From positions 1 to 64,000 of the forward strand of contig NZ_JAHPZX010000004.1 in NCBI RefSeq assembly GCF_021325795.1: 64,000 nucleotides of DNA. Reading direction: 5' to 3'. Below the pieces are notes generated by a model. It saw only the letters and a program-made list of their open reading frames with translations. It was not told the origin of the DNA and did no database searches. Shown here piece by piece: positions 17,385 through 26,014 of this stretch. Origin of the DNA: Bordetella sp. LUAb4. GTDB lineage: Bacteria; Pseudomonadota; Gammaproteobacteria; Burkholderiales; Burkholderiaceae_B. Each line of letters starts with the position of its first letter. Positions within the stretch are counted from its first letter, which is position 1. Position numbers and translations under genes: made by a program.

Positions 17385-17819
17385 ATGCACAAAGTCCAAA
17401 GAACCGTCCTCGTGCCATACAGCGACGCCCAGATGTTCGAGCTGGTGGCCGGGGTGGAAAAATACCCTGAATTCATGCCTTGGTGCGGCGGTGCCGAAGT
17501 TCGTTCCCGTGACGAGCATGGCATGGAGGCATCCATCGTGATCAGCTTCGCCGGACTGAAGCAGCGTTTCAGTACCCGGAACAAGCACGATTTTCCAAAA
17601 CAGATCGACCTGGAGCTGGTCGACGGGCCGTTTTCCATGCTGGTGGGCCATTGGTACTTCCAGGCACTGTCGCCGGATGCCTGCAAGGTGTTGTTCACCA
17701 TGGAATACGAGTTCTCCAACCGTGCGTTGGAGATGGTGGTGGGGCCGGTGTTCAACCGTATCGCCACCAGCTTCATCGACTCCTTCACCAAGCGGGCTCA
17801 GGTGGTTTACGGTGAATAA
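17385..17819 (+). CDS. ratA: RatA-like START/coenzyme Q-binding (COQ10 family) protein
   Basis: A 144-residue single-domain SRPBCC/START protein of the RatA-COQ10 type, with VPYSDAQMFELVAGVEKYPEFMPWC at the N-terminus and a C-terminal helix ending SFTKRAQVVYG. Members bind a hydrophobic ligand such as ubiquinone; in E. coli RatA has also been described as a ribosome association toxin, a role that remains debated. It sits next to smpB and overlaps rnfH, a common gene order in proteobacteria. Confidence 0.92.
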   Translation: MHKVQRTVLVPYSDAQMFELVAGVEKYPEFMPWCGGAEVRSRDEHGMEASIVISFAGLKQRFSTRNKHDFPKQIDLELVDGPFSMLVGHWYFQALSPDACKVLFTMEYEFSNRALEMVVGPVFNRIATSFIDSFTKRAQVVYGE

Positions 17820-18228
17820 GCCGGAGCCGGGCGCCGCTGCCGCTGCCGACGCCGGCAAGCCAGGCGCGGTGCCGCCGCTTTCCGAGCCGGTCCCGTCCGG
17901 GCCGTCGCTGTCCATCCAGGTCTGCCAGGTCTGGCCGGGGCGCGTCTGGCAGGTCAGGCTGGTGCTGCCGGCCGGGACCAGCGTGGCCCAGGCCCTGGCG
18001 GCGAGCGGGTACGCACAGGCTTTCGCCGGCCAGGACCCCTGGGAGCACGGCGTCGGCATCTACGGCCACGCCGTGCGGGCGGAAGACGTCCTGCGCGATG
18101 GCGACCGGGTGGAAATCTATCGGCCGTTGACCTTCGATCCCATGGAATCGCGGCGCCGCCGGGCCGCCCATCGCGGGCGCAAGATGCCCGTCGCGCGGCC
18201 GCAGCGCACCCCCAAGGCACGTCGCTGA
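17812..18228 (+). CDS. rnfH: RnfH family protein (UPF0125)
   Basis: A 138-residue RnfH/RatB protein with a ubiquitin-like beta-grasp core (about 28-110: SIQVCQVWPGRVWQVRLVLPAG ... HAVRAEDVLRDGDRVEIYRPLTFDPMESRRRRA), an Ala/Pro-rich N-terminal extension and a basic tail. The hallmark IYRPLTFDPM is present. The GTG at 17812 overlaps the last codons of ratA by 8 bp, indicating translational coupling. The function of the family is unclear. Confidence 0.88.
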   Translation: MNKPEPGAAAAADAGKPGAVPPLSEPVPSGPSLSIQVCQVWPGRVWQVRLVLPAGTSVAQALAASGYAQAFAGQDPWEHGVGIYGHAVRAEDVLRDGDRVEIYRPLTFDPMESRRRRAAHRGRKMPVARPQRTPKARR

Positions 18229-18292
18229 AAGTCATCCGGACAGCAGTCCGGCGTCACGCGCCAGCTTATGCTGTCTCTCATTCGATCGCTAT

Positions 18293-18308
18293 TTGACGTT
18301 AACGTCAA
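18293..18308. promoter_or_regulatory. Palindromic operator 1, LiuR-like
   Basis: TTGACGTTAACGTCAA is a perfect 16-bp palindrome. It closely resembles the LiuR (MerR family) consensus known for branched-chain amino acid degradation genes in proteobacteria, of the form TTTACGTnnACGTnAA. It stands upstream of a valine-degradation operon, which fits. Confidence 0.75.
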
Positions 18309-18335
18309 CGTGAGTCAAATTATGCGGTTTGACGG

Positions 18336-18351
18336 TTGACGTTAACGTCAA
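18336..18351. promoter_or_regulatory. Palindromic operator 2, LiuR-like
   Basis: A second exact copy of TTGACGTTAACGTCAA. Its centre is 43 bp from that of the first, about four helical turns, so two dimers would bind on the same face. A TAATAT at 18371-18376 could be the -10 box of the promoter it controls. No gene for the regulator is seen in the window. Confidence 0.75.
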
Positions 18352-18437
18352 CGTAAAGGCGAAGCTGGCGTAATATTCCAGCGTCACATTCCAACGTAAA
18401 AATGCAGCGTGGCCACAAGCCGCCAGAGGAGACAAAC

Positions 18438-19598
18438 GTGGACATGGATCTCACCGAGGAACAGCAGGCTTACGCCCAGGCGGCACGTGAATTCGCCCAG
18501 GGCGAGCTGGCGCCGCATGCGGCCCGCTGGGATGCCGAGGGGATTTTCCCCAAGGAGGTCTTCCACAAGGCGGGCGAGCTGGGCTTTTGCGGCCTGTACG
18601 CCAGCGCGGATATCGGTGGCCTGGAGCTGCCCCGGCTGGATGCCACCCTGGTGTTCGAGGAAATGGCGGCCGTCGACCCGTCCACCACCGCATTCCTGAC
18701 CATCCACAATATGGCCACCTGGATGGTGGGCAATTGGGGCAGCCCGCGCGTGCGGGCGCAATGGGGCGAGGCGCTGTCTTCCGGTGCCAAGCTGGCGTCG
18801 TACTGCCTGACCGAGCCCGGCTCGGGTTCCGACGCGGCGTCGCTGCGCACCTCCGCCACGGAGACGCCGGACGGCGCCCATTACGTCCTGAACGGCGCCA
18901 AGGCCTTCATCTCGGGTGGCGGCGATACCGATCTGCTGATCGTCATGGCGCGTACGGGCGGCAGTGGCGCCGGCGGCGTCAGCGCTTTCGCCGTGCCGGC
19001 CGATACCGCGGGCATCACCTACGGGCGCAAGGAAGACAAGATGGGCTGGAACAGCCAGTCCACGCGCGCCATCACCTTCGAGAACGTGCGGGTGCCGGCC
19101 GACCATATGCTGGGCGAGCCGGGGCAGGGCTTCAAATTGGCCATGAAGGGCTTGGACGGCGGCCGCATCAATATCGCCACCTGCTCGGTGGGCGCGGCCC
19201 AGGGCGCACTGGACGCCGCCCGCCGCTATATGTTGGAGCGCCAGCAGTTCGGCACGCGCCTGGCCGAGTTCCAGGCGCTGCAGTTCAAGCTGGCCGACAT
19301 GGCGACTCACCTGGTGGCGGCGCGTCAGATGGTGCGCCTGGCCGCCTGCAAGCTGGACGCGGGCGTGGCCGACGCCGGCACCTATTGCGCCATGGCCAAG
19401 CGCTTCGCCACCGACATGGGTTTCCAGATCTGCCTGGACGCGCAGCAGATACATGGTGGTTACGGATATTTGCGGGACTATCCTCTGGAGCGTCTGGTGC
19501 GCGATACTCGCGTGCACCAGATTCTGGAAGGGACCAACGAGATCATGCGTGTGATCGTGGCCCGCCAGCTGTTGGAAAAAGGAGCTGAACTACGATGA
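18438..19598 (+). CDS. Acyl-CoA dehydrogenase, probably isobutyryl-CoA dehydrogenase
   Basis: A 386-residue FAD-dependent acyl-CoA dehydrogenase. It shows YCLTEPGSGSDAASL (about 122-136), WNSQSTRAITFENVRVP and the C-terminal QIHGGYGYLRDYPLERLVRD followed by ILEGTNEIMR, with Glu364 the likely catalytic base. Its place directly before a 3-hydroxyisobutyryl-CoA hydrolase and near 3-hydroxyisobutyrate dehydrogenase points to valine degradation (isobutyryl-CoA to methacrylyl-CoA). The GTG at 18438 is preceded by AGAGGAGA at good spacing; an ATG two codons later is possible. It overlaps the next gene by 4 bp. Two LiuR-like operators stand upstream. Confidence 0.9.
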   Translation: MDMDLTEEQQAYAQAAREFAQGELAPHAARWDAEGIFPKEVFHKAGELGFCGLYASADIGGLELPRLDATLVFEEMAAVDPSTTAFLTIHNMATWMVGNWGSPRVRAQWGEALSSGAKLASYCLTEPGSGSDAASLRTSATETPDGAHYVLNGAKAFISGGGDTDLLIVMARTGGSGAGGVSAFAVPADTAGITYGRKEDKMGWNSQSTRAITFENVRVPADHMLGEPGQGFKLAMKGLDGGRINIATCSVGAAQGALDAARRYMLERQQFGTRLAEFQALQFKLADMATHLVAARQMVRLAACKLDAGVADAGTYCAMAKRFATDMGFQICLDAQQIHGGYGYLRDYPLERLVRDTRVHQILEGTNEIMRVIVARQLLEKGAELR

Positions 19599-20770
19599 GC
19601 GATTCCGTGTTGTATGAGGAACGCGCGACCCGCAATGGCATGAAGATAGGGGTGGCGACGCTGAATGCGCCGCAGACCCTGAATGGTTTGTCGCTGGACA
19701 TGGCGCGCAGCCTGACCCACCGGCTCAACGAATGGGCCCAGGATCCGGACGTGGCGCTGGTCCTGCTGCAGGGCGCCGGCGACAAGGCTTTCTGTGCCGG
19801 TGGCGATCTGCACGGGCTGTACCGCAGCATGCGCGAGACGGCCGGGCAGGGCGCTTGGGCCAATGTCTATGCGCGGGAGTTTTTCGAAGTCGAATACCGG
19901 CTCGATTATCAGATCCATGCCTACCCCAAGCCGATTCTGTGCTGGGGCCATGGCTATGTGATGGGCGGCGGCATCGGCTTGATGATGGGCGCCAGCCACC
20001 GGGTGGTCAGCGAGCATTCGCGCCTGGGCATGCCGGAAGTGTCGATCGGCCTGTTCCCGGACGTCGGTGGCAGCTGGCTGCTCAATCGCATGCCGGGCAG
20101 CACCGGGTTGTTCCTGGCCTTGACCGGCGCGCAACTGAATACGTCCGACGCCTTTTTTGCCGGCCTGGCGGATTTCCATGTGCGTCATGCGGACTGGCCG
20201 GCGCTGGTCGAATCCCTGCTGGATCAGCCCTGGGCGGGTGCCCGCGGTGGCGCCAGCACGGGGACGGAGGGGTCTTTCGCGCCGCGCTCGATCAACGATG
20301 GCCTGCTGCGCCGCGCGTTGATCGCGCTGGAGCCCAGCGAGACGCTGGAGCCGGGTCCGTTGCGCCAGCATTCCTACATGATCAACAACCTGTGCTCGGG
20401 GACTCGGCTGGATGAAATCCATGCCGAGGTGGCGGCATTGGCGGATCACGCCGATCCCTGGCTGGCGAAGGCCGCCAAGACCATGCTGGCTGGGTCGCCG
20501 GGGACGGTGCGCCTGGCGTTCACCTTGCAACAACGCCTGCGCCAGCGTTCGCTGGACGATGTCTTCCGCGCGGAGTATGTCGCGGCGCTGGTGGCCGCGG
20601 CGCATGGCGATTTCGCCGAGGGCATACGCGCGTTGTTGATCGACAAGGACCGGCAGCCACGCTGGCAGCCGGCCACGCTGGCGCAAGCCAGCGAGGTCTG
20701 GGTACAGAAGTTCTTCGAAGAACCCTGGCCTTCGCATATCCCTCATCCCTTGGCGGATCTGGGGACTTGA
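19595..20770 (+). CDS. 3-hydroxyisobutyryl-CoA hydrolase (enoyl-CoA hydratase superfamily)
   Basis: A 391-residue protein of the crotonase fold. The oxyanion-hole segments are GDKAFCAGGDL and GHGYVMGGGIGLMMG, followed by MPEVSIGLFPDVGGSW, which is typical of 3-hydroxyisobutyryl-CoA hydrolases. The length, near 390 rather than 260 residues, also fits that subfamily. It should release 3-hydroxyisobutyrate from its CoA ester in valine breakdown. It is translationally coupled to the acyl-CoA dehydrogenase by an ATGA overlap, and the next enzyme of the path is encoded 295 bp downstream. Confidence 0.92.
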   Translation: MSDSVLYEERATRNGMKIGVATLNAPQTLNGLSLDMARSLTHRLNEWAQDPDVALVLLQGAGDKAFCAGGDLHGLYRSMRETAGQGAWANVYAREFFEVEYRLDYQIHAYPKPILCWGHGYVMGGGIGLMMGASHRVVSEHSRLGMPEVSIGLFPDVGGSWLLNRMPGSTGLFLALTGAQLNTSDAFFAGLADFHVRHADWPALVESLLDQPWAGARGGASTGTEGSFAPRSINDGLLRRALIALEPSETLEPGPLRQHSYMINNLCSGTRLDEIHAEVAALADHADPWLAKAAKTMLAGSPGTVRLAFTLQQRLRQRSLDDVFRAEYVAALVAAAHGDFAEGIRALLIDKDRQPRWQPATLAQASEVWVQKFFEEPWPSHIPHPLADLGT

Positions 20771-20781
20771 TGGGATAGGCC

Positions 20782-21002
20782 CGTCGAGGCAGTGATGTGA
20801 GGGCTCTGAAAAGGGAGTTCCTTCAGGGCTTTCCATGCAGGGCAATGGTGTAAGGAACCTTAAAGAGGAAATTTCTTTCGGGGCTTGTCCTTCGAGGCAG
20901 TGATGTCAGGCCATTTGAAAAGGGAGTTCCTTCAGCGGCTTTCTCTTCAAGGCAGTGGTGTAAGGCACGGATGAAGGGAAAGTCCCTTTAGGGATTTTTC
21001 CT
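20782..21002 (+). repeat. Four ~55-bp tandem repeats with a conserved small hairpin
   Basis: Units lie at about 20782-20833, 20834-20889, 20890-20944 and 20945-21002. Units 1 and 3 are nearly identical; 2 and 4 are more diverged. Shared parts are GAGGCAGTGATGT or variants, then a hairpin, then a T-rich end. The hairpin arms change together: AAGG/CCTT in units 1 and 3, AAAGA/TCTTT in unit 2 and AAGGGA/TCCCTT in unit 4. The last unit ends in a T-run and could act as a weak terminator. The array fills the spacer between the hydrolase gene and mmsB. Confidence 0.7.
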
Positions 21003-21065
21003 TTTTATCAAGCCTCTCGCTGAAGAGACGATTCTAAAAAGCAATGCCATCCAGGAGACAAAAAC

Positions 21066-21953
21066 ATGAGCAAGATCGCTTTCATCGGGTTGGGCAATAT
21101 GGGCGGGCCGATGGCCTTGAACCTGATCAAGAGCGGGCATGACCTGACGGTCTTCGACTTGGTGCCTGCAAGCATCCAGGCCGCCCAGGCAGCGGGCGCG
21201 CATGCCGCGGCCTCGGCGCGCGACGCGGTGGCCGGCGCCGAGGTGGTGATTTCCATGCTGCCGGCCAGCCAGCACGTGGAAAAGCTGTATCTGGGCGATG
21301 ACCTGCTGCAGGCCATCGATGCGTCCGCGCTGGTGATCGAATGCAGCACCATCGCCCCGGACAGCGCGCGTAGAGTGGCGGCGGCGGCCCAAGCTCGAGG
21401 CATTGCGATGATCGATGCACCCGTGTCGGGTGGCACGGGCGGCGCGATAGCGGGCACGCTGACGTTCATCGTCGGCGGTGATGCGGATGCGCTGGAGCGT
21501 GGCCGGCCTTTCCTGGAAAAGATGGGCAAGAACATCTTCCATGCCGGCGCGGCCGGTGCTGGCCAGGTCGCCAAGATCTGCAACAACATGCTGTTGGGGA
21601 TCCTGATGGCCGGCACGTCGGAAGCCCTGGCCTTGGGCGTGGCCAATGGCCTGGATCCCGCGGTGCTGTCCGACATCATCGCCAAGAGTTCGGGTCGCAA
21701 CTGGGCGACTGAACTCTATAACCCCTGGCCGGGCGTCATGCCGCAGGCGCCGGCTTCCAAGGAATATGCCGGCGGCTTCGGTACCGACCTGATGCTCAAG
21801 GACCTGGGCCTGGCCGCCGAAGCGGCGCTGTCGACGCGCTCGGCCACGCCTTTGGGCGAACTGGCACGCAATCTGTACGCTCTGCACAGCGCGGGCGGGC
21901 ACGGCAAGCTGGACTTCTCCAGCATCGTGAAGCTGTATCAGCCGAAGCAGTAG
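21066..21953 (+). CDS. mmsB: 3-hydroxyisobutyrate dehydrogenase
   Basis: A 295-residue NAD-dependent beta-hydroxyacid dehydrogenase. The Rossmann motif FIGLGNMGGPMA is at residues 6-17, the substrate site DAPVSGGTGGA near 119-129, and GAGQVAKICNNMLLG holds the catalytic Lys. It oxidises 3-hydroxyisobutyrate to methylmalonate semialdehyde in valine degradation. The ribosome binding site AGGAGA precedes the ATG. It lies downstream of the two preceding valine genes, separated from them by a repeat array. Confidence 0.95.
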   Translation: MSKIAFIGLGNMGGPMALNLIKSGHDLTVFDLVPASIQAAQAAGAHAAASARDAVAGAEVVISMLPASQHVEKLYLGDDLLQAIDASALVIECSTIAPDSARRVAAAAQARGIAMIDAPVSGGTGGAIAGTLTFIVGGDADALERGRPFLEKMGKNIFHAGAAGAGQVAKICNNMLLGILMAGTSEALALGVANGLDPAVLSDIIAKSSGRNWATELYNPWPGVMPQAPASKEYAGGFGTDLMLKDLGLAAEAALSTRSATPLGELARNLYALHSAGGHGKLDFSSIVKLYQPKQ

Positions 21954-21978
21954 ACCCGTCGCGGGTCGCCGGCGACGC

Positions 21979-22007
21979 AAGGCCGCTGCATTGATAGCGG
22001 CGGCCTT
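21979..22007 (+). terminator. Possible terminator hairpin after mmsB
   Basis: AAGGCCGC (21979-21986) can pair with GCGGCCTT (22000-22007). The sequence after it is only partly T-rich, so termination is uncertain. It begins 26 bp after the mmsB stop. Confidence 0.4.
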
Positions 22008-22210
22008 GTCGTCCTTATCGGACAAGCCCACAGGCGTGAATCACCTGTTCTTTACGACATCGTTCCGACAATCCACGCTGCTCTGTGCTACAGCGGCGAC
22101 GGGAACGGTGGCGCGAGGAGGGTGCCAAGCGTTCTTTCCGTCACGCTGCATGACGGCGTTTCGACGCGAAGCGGGTAGTATCGCTGCGTGCCAACTTCCC
22201 GTCATTTGCC

Positions 22211-22900
22211 ATGCCGTCCAAGGAACATCATCGAATTTTCCGCAGCAACTGGCTGCGCGCCGCCGTCCTGGGGGCCAATGACGGCATCGTGTCCACGGCC
22301 AGCTTGATCGCTGGCGTGGCAGCCGCGGCCGGGGGCCAGCATGTGATTCTCACCGCGGGCCTGTCCGGCCTGATCGCCGGCTCCTTGTCCATGGCAGCGG
22401 GCGAATACGTGTCCGTCAAGTCGCAGTCCGATGTCGAGCATGCCGATCTGCGCCTGGAGCAGCGTTCGCTCAAGGGCAATTCGGCGGTGGAGCTGGAGGA
22501 GTTGACCGAGATCTACATCGGCCGCGGCCTGACGCGGGAACTGGCCGACCAGGTCGCCCGCGCCCTGACGGCGCACGATGCGCTGGACGCGCATGCACGC
22601 GACGAACTGGGTATTTCGGTGAGCAGCCGCGCGCAACCGGTGCAGGCCGCGTTCGCGTCAGCCTGTAGTTTCGCCGGGGGTGCGTTGCTACCGCTGCTGC
22701 TGGCGTTGGTCTTGCCCACGCCTTGGCTGTTGCGCGGCGTGATCGTCGGTTCGGTGGCCGGCCTGGCTTTGTTGGGCGTGGTGGCCGCCTGGGCCGGCGG
22801 CGCCCCCAAGGGCATCGCCGCCCTGCGTGTAACCGTACTCGGCTCCCTGGCCATGGCCATCACAGCCAGTGTCGGCGCGCTGTTCGGCGGCTCGGCGTAG
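22211..22900 (+). CDS. VIT1/CCC1 family membrane protein
   Basis: A 229-residue protein of the VIT1/CCC1 (nodulin-21-like) family, divalent metal (iron or manganese) transporters. The family signature SNWLRAAVLGANDGIVSTASLI at the N-terminus and GLIAGSLSMAAGEYVSVKSQSD are clear, followed by a charged cytoplasmic segment (about 85-130) and three C-terminal membrane segments. The Met/Gly/Glu pattern of the first two segments is typical of the transport path. It is a single-gene unit; metal specificity cannot be read from the sequence. Confidence 0.92.
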   Translation: MPSKEHHRIFRSNWLRAAVLGANDGIVSTASLIAGVAAAAGGQHVILTAGLSGLIAGSLSMAAGEYVSVKSQSDVEHADLRLEQRSLKGNSAVELEELTEIYIGRGLTRELADQVARALTAHDALDAHARDELGISVSSRAQPVQAAFASACSFAGGALLPLLLALVLPTPWLLRGVIVGSVAGLALLGVVAAWAGGAPKGIAALRVTVLGSLAMAITASVGALFGGSA

Positions 22901-23034
22901 GGGGAGGCCTGGAACCGGCCGACCTGTCTGACCGCGGGGGATTTTCCCTCTTCCTATGCCTCGGTTTTTATCAGAAAAGCACCTCGGATCAGCGTGCGGA
23001 CGGGGACAGGCGACGGCCAGGGGTCGTGCAAGTG

Positions 23035-24162
23035 TCAGGTGAACGAATAGGGTAGCGGTCGTACATCGATCGCCGCGCCGTCGACGGCGCCCAGCCGCAG
23101 GCCGCCGGTTTCCAGCGCTGACAGCGTCGTTTCGAACAGGATGGCGGCGTCCGTCGCACCCGCGGCGTCGACCACCCGGCCGCAGGGCTCGTTCGGCTGG
23201 GCCGCATCGTAGACATCCGTGCCGGGGGCCACGTCGGCTGCCGCGACACCCGTGACGACGCCATAGGCCATGCGGCGCTTCACGGTTCCGCGGTAATGGC
23301 TGCGCGCCACGACTTCCTGGCCCGGGTAGCAGCCCTTGGTGAAGCTGACCCCGCCGATCAAGTCCAGGTTGACGGTCTGCGGGATAAACATATCCTGGGT
23401 GGAGGTGCCCACCCACGGTACTCCCGCAGCCAGATCGGCGGCGCGGCTATGGTCGGCATCCCCCAGCGCCAGGCACTTCAGCAGCGCGCCATCGGGCGAT
23501 TCCAGGCGATCGAGTTGCGCGTCGCTGGCAATCCACCACCAGCGGGTGGCCGTCGCGTCGGCGCCGGGCGCCGCGATCCACGTGCCGCTGGGCAGATTGG
23601 TCCGCTGCCAGGCGGTGCGCGGCAGTTCGCCGCCGGCGGCACGGCCCAGGGCGTCGATATCGGTCGCGTCCCAGACGGCGGCCACGCGCAGCGACGACAC
23701 CGCTATCTTGGCCTTGGCGCGCAGCACGAACATGCTCAGGCGCTTGGCCAGCGCGGCCGCGACGTCCGCGCGCACCAGGGCATGGAATACCGCCGGCGCG
23801 GGAACGGCCGCCGCGCCCGGCGCAACCACCGCGGCACCAGCGGCACCAGCGGCACCAGCGGCACCAGCGGCACCAGCGGCACCAGCGGCACCAGCGGCAC
23901 CAGCGGTCGCCGGAGCGTGAACCTCGGCTCCTTCCGCTTCGCGCCACATCACCATGGTCGCCAGCAGGCGCCCCTTGGCGGTGCAATAGCCGGCCAGGGC
24001 GGCCCGCGTACTGTCCAGCCCGGTCAGGTCCTGGGTCAACTGGCCGTGCAGGAAAGAAATGGCGTCGGCGCCACTGGCGCTGATCACTTGCAGGTCGGGC
24101 AAGGGGGCGCAACGCGCTATGCCCTGCGCGGAATCGGGGATGGCTTCGAAAAATGCGTGCAT
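23035..24162 (-). CDS. ygfZ: YgfZ-like folate-binding iron-sulfur cluster protein with a Gly-Ala-Ala repeat
   Basis: A 375-residue YgfZ/GcvT-like tetrahydrofolate-binding protein needed for repair or assembly of certain Fe-S enzymes. The diagnostic motif KGCYPGQE is present with Cys278. The N-terminal HGQLTQDLTGLD and CTAKGRLLATM are also typical. Between the first beta-strands and the rest of the domain, around residues 87-112, is an unusual Gly-Ala-Ala repeat encoded by eight exact copies of a 9-bp unit. It is divergent from mltG. Confidence 0.92.
   Translation of the reverse strand: MHAFFEAIPDSAQGIARCAPLPDLQVISASGADAISFLHGQLTQDLTGLDSTRAALAGYCTAKGRLLATMVMWREAEGAEVHAPATAGAAGAAGAAGAAGAAGAAGAAGAAVVAPGAAAVPAPAVFHALVRADVAAALAKRLSMFVLRAKAKIAVSSLRVAAVWDATDIDALGRAAGGELPRTAWQRTNLPSGTWIAAPGADATATRWWWIASDAQLDRLESPDGALLKCLALGDADHSRAADLAAGVPWVGTSTQDMFIPQTVNLDLIGGVSFTKGCYPGQEVVARSHYRGTVKRRMAYGVVTGVAAADVAPGTDVYDAAQPNEPCGRVVDAAGATDAAILFETTLSALETGGLRLGAVDGAAIDVRPLPYSFT
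23831..23902. repeat. Eight exact 9-bp repeats inside ygfZ
   Basis: GCGGCACCA is repeated eight times without error. On the coding strand it gives in-frame Gly-Ala-Ala triplets in the ygfZ protein. As the unit is a multiple of three, copy-number change would lengthen or shorten the linker without breaking the frame. Confidence 0.95.
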
Positions 24163-24323
24163 GATTTCGGCGATGGCGATCGGACGGGTGTTTCGTCTGA
24201 AACAAAAGACTGGCGGAAGCGGACATGATACCCGCCGCCGGCCGGGCGGCAGGAACGCGCCATCCAGATACCCGCTCTCATCCGGGCGGCAGCGGCGCGC
24301 AATCCATTAAACTCCCAAGTCTG

Positions 24324-25343
24324 ATGATGAAGCGATCGATTTACTATTTCCTGATATGCCTGCTCCTCGTAGTGGTGGCCCTGGCCGCCGCCTGCGGAGG
24401 CGCCTGGTTATGGATGAACCAGCCGTTGCGGATGGCGTCCGACCGGGTCGACTTCGTGGTCGATCCAGGCTCCAGCCCGCGTGGCGTGGCGCATGCGGCC
24501 AACACGGCCGGGATCACCCTCTGGGAGGATGGTTTCGTCTGGATGGCCCGGCTCAGCGGACGCGACAAGCTGATCAAGGCGGGCGGCTACGAGGCCATAC
24601 GCGGCGATACGCCCTGGCTGCTGCTGGAACGCCTGGCGCGCGGCGACGTCAACCAGCGCCAGGTGACCTTCGTGGAGGGCTGGAGCTACAAGCAGATCCG
24701 CCAGGCCTTGCGCGACAATCCGGATATCAAGCAGACCTTGGCCGGCGTCGATGACGCCGAGATCCTGCGCCGACTGGGGTCCAGCGCATCCAGCATGGAA
24801 GGGCTGGTGTTTCCCGATACCTATCTGTTCACGCCCGGCAGCAGCGACTTCGACATCATCCGCCGCGGCTATCAGGAAGGCCAGCGCATCCTGGCGCAGA
24901 CCTGGGACAAGCGCGTGCCCAACGCGCCGGTCACGACGCCTTACGAGGCCTTGGTCCTGGCTTCCATCATCGAAAAGGAAACCGGGCACGGACCGGACCG
25001 CACCCGCGTGGCGGGCGTGTTCGCCAACCGTCTCAAGGAAAACATGCCTTTGCAGACCGACCCCACCGTCATCTACGGCATGGGCGATAACTACGAAGGC
25101 AAGCTGCGCAAGCGCGATCTGCAGACCGACACGCCGTGGAATACCTACACGCGCGCCGGCCTGCCGCCCACGCCCATCGCCAGCCCCGGCCGCCTGGCGC
25201 TATTGGCGGCGGTGCAGCCGGAGCAGCACAAGTATCTTTATTTTGTTTCGCGCGGCAATGGCACCAGCGAGTTTTCCGTCAACCTGACGGAACACAACCG
25301 CAACGTGTCGCGCTATATCCTGGGACGCGATCGACAGCAATGA
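24324..25343 (+). CDS. mltG: Endolytic murein transglycosylase
   Basis: A 339-residue MltG/YceG. An N-terminal membrane anchor (residues 5-28) is followed by a LysM-like region and the YceG catalytic domain. The catalytic glutamate is in ASIIEKETG, and [23 protein letters not shown] and [20 protein letters not shown] are conserved. It cuts nascent peptidoglycan strands at the inner membrane. Two adjacent ATG codons (24324, 24327) are possible starts. Its stop overlaps the tmk start (ATGA), forming the common mltG-tmk-holB cluster. Confidence 0.95.
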   Translation: MMKRSIYYFLICLLLVVVALAAACGGAWLWMNQPLRMASDRVDFVVDPGSSPRGVAHAANTAGITLWEDGFVWMARLSGRDKLIKAGGYEAIRGDTPWLLLERLARGDVNQRQVTFVEGWSYKQIRQALRDNPDIKQTLAGVDDAEILRRLGSSASSMEGLVFPDTYLFTPGSSDFDIIRRGYQEGQRILAQTWDKRVPNAPVTTPYEALVLASIIEKETGHGPDRTRVAGVFANRLKENMPLQTDPTVIYGMGDNYEGKLRKRDLQTDTPWNTYTRAGLPPTPIASPGRLALLAAVQPEQHKYLYFVSRGNGTSEFSVNLTEHNRNVSRYILGRDRQQ

Positions 25344-26014
25344 CCACAAGGGGACGATTCCTGACGCTGGAAGGCGTAGATGGCGCCGGCAAAAGTACGC
25401 ACGTGCAGTGGCTGGCTGACGAATTACGCCGCGCCGGCCTGACCGTACGCGTGACGCGCGAGCCGGGCGGTACCGATCTGGGCGAAAAACTGCGCGATCT
25501 GGTGCTGCACGAAGCCATGGGGCTGGACGCCGAGACCCTGCTGATGTTCGCGGGCCGTTGCGAACACCTGCGCCAGGTCATCGAACCGGCTTTGGCGCAG
25601 GGGGAATGGGTCCTGTGCGATCGCTTCACTGATGCCACTTATGCCTACCAGGGCGGCGGCCGTGAGCTGGGCGCCGAGCGCATCGCCGTGCTCGAATCCT
25701 GGATGCGGCCGGCCCTGCAGCCGGACCGCACCTGGCTGTTCGACGTGCCGCTGGAAGTGGCGCGCGCGCGCCTGGCGGATGCCCGCACGCCGGATCGTTT
25801 CGAACGCGAAGGCGCGGCGTTCTTTCAGCGTACGCGCGACGCCTATCACGCCCGCGCGCGCCAGCATCCGGAGCGCATCCGCGTGATCGATAGCAGCCGT
25901 CCGCTCGATGCGGTGCGCGAACAACTGCGCGACGAAGTGCGCGCGCTGCTGGATGTCCGTTCGGATGCCCGTTCAGATGCCAGTTCGGATGCTCGTCTGG
26001 ATGCGCGAACATGA
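25340..26014 (+). CDS. tmk: Thymidylate kinase
   Basis: A 224-residue dTMP kinase. The P-loop [10 protein letters not shown] is at residues 11-20, the DR-x motif in [17 protein letters not shown], and the lid in [12 protein letters not shown]. It phosphorylates dTMP to dTDP. The C-terminus carries an extra Asp-Ala-Arg/Ser-rich tail ([19 protein letters not shown]) encoded by a degenerate 12-bp repeat; normal family members end earlier, at about DEVRALL. It overlaps both neighbours by 4 bp. Confidence 0.96.
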   Translation: MTTRGRFLTLEGVDGAGKSTHVQWLADELRRAGLTVRVTREPGGTDLGEKLRDLVLHEAMGLDAETLLMFAGRCEHLRQVIEPALAQGEWVLCDRFTDATYAYQGGGRELGAERIAVLESWMRPALQPDRTWLFDVPLEVARARLADARTPDRFEREGAAFFQRTRDAYHARARQHPERIRVIDSSRPLDAVREQLRDEVRALLDVRSDARSDASSDARLDART

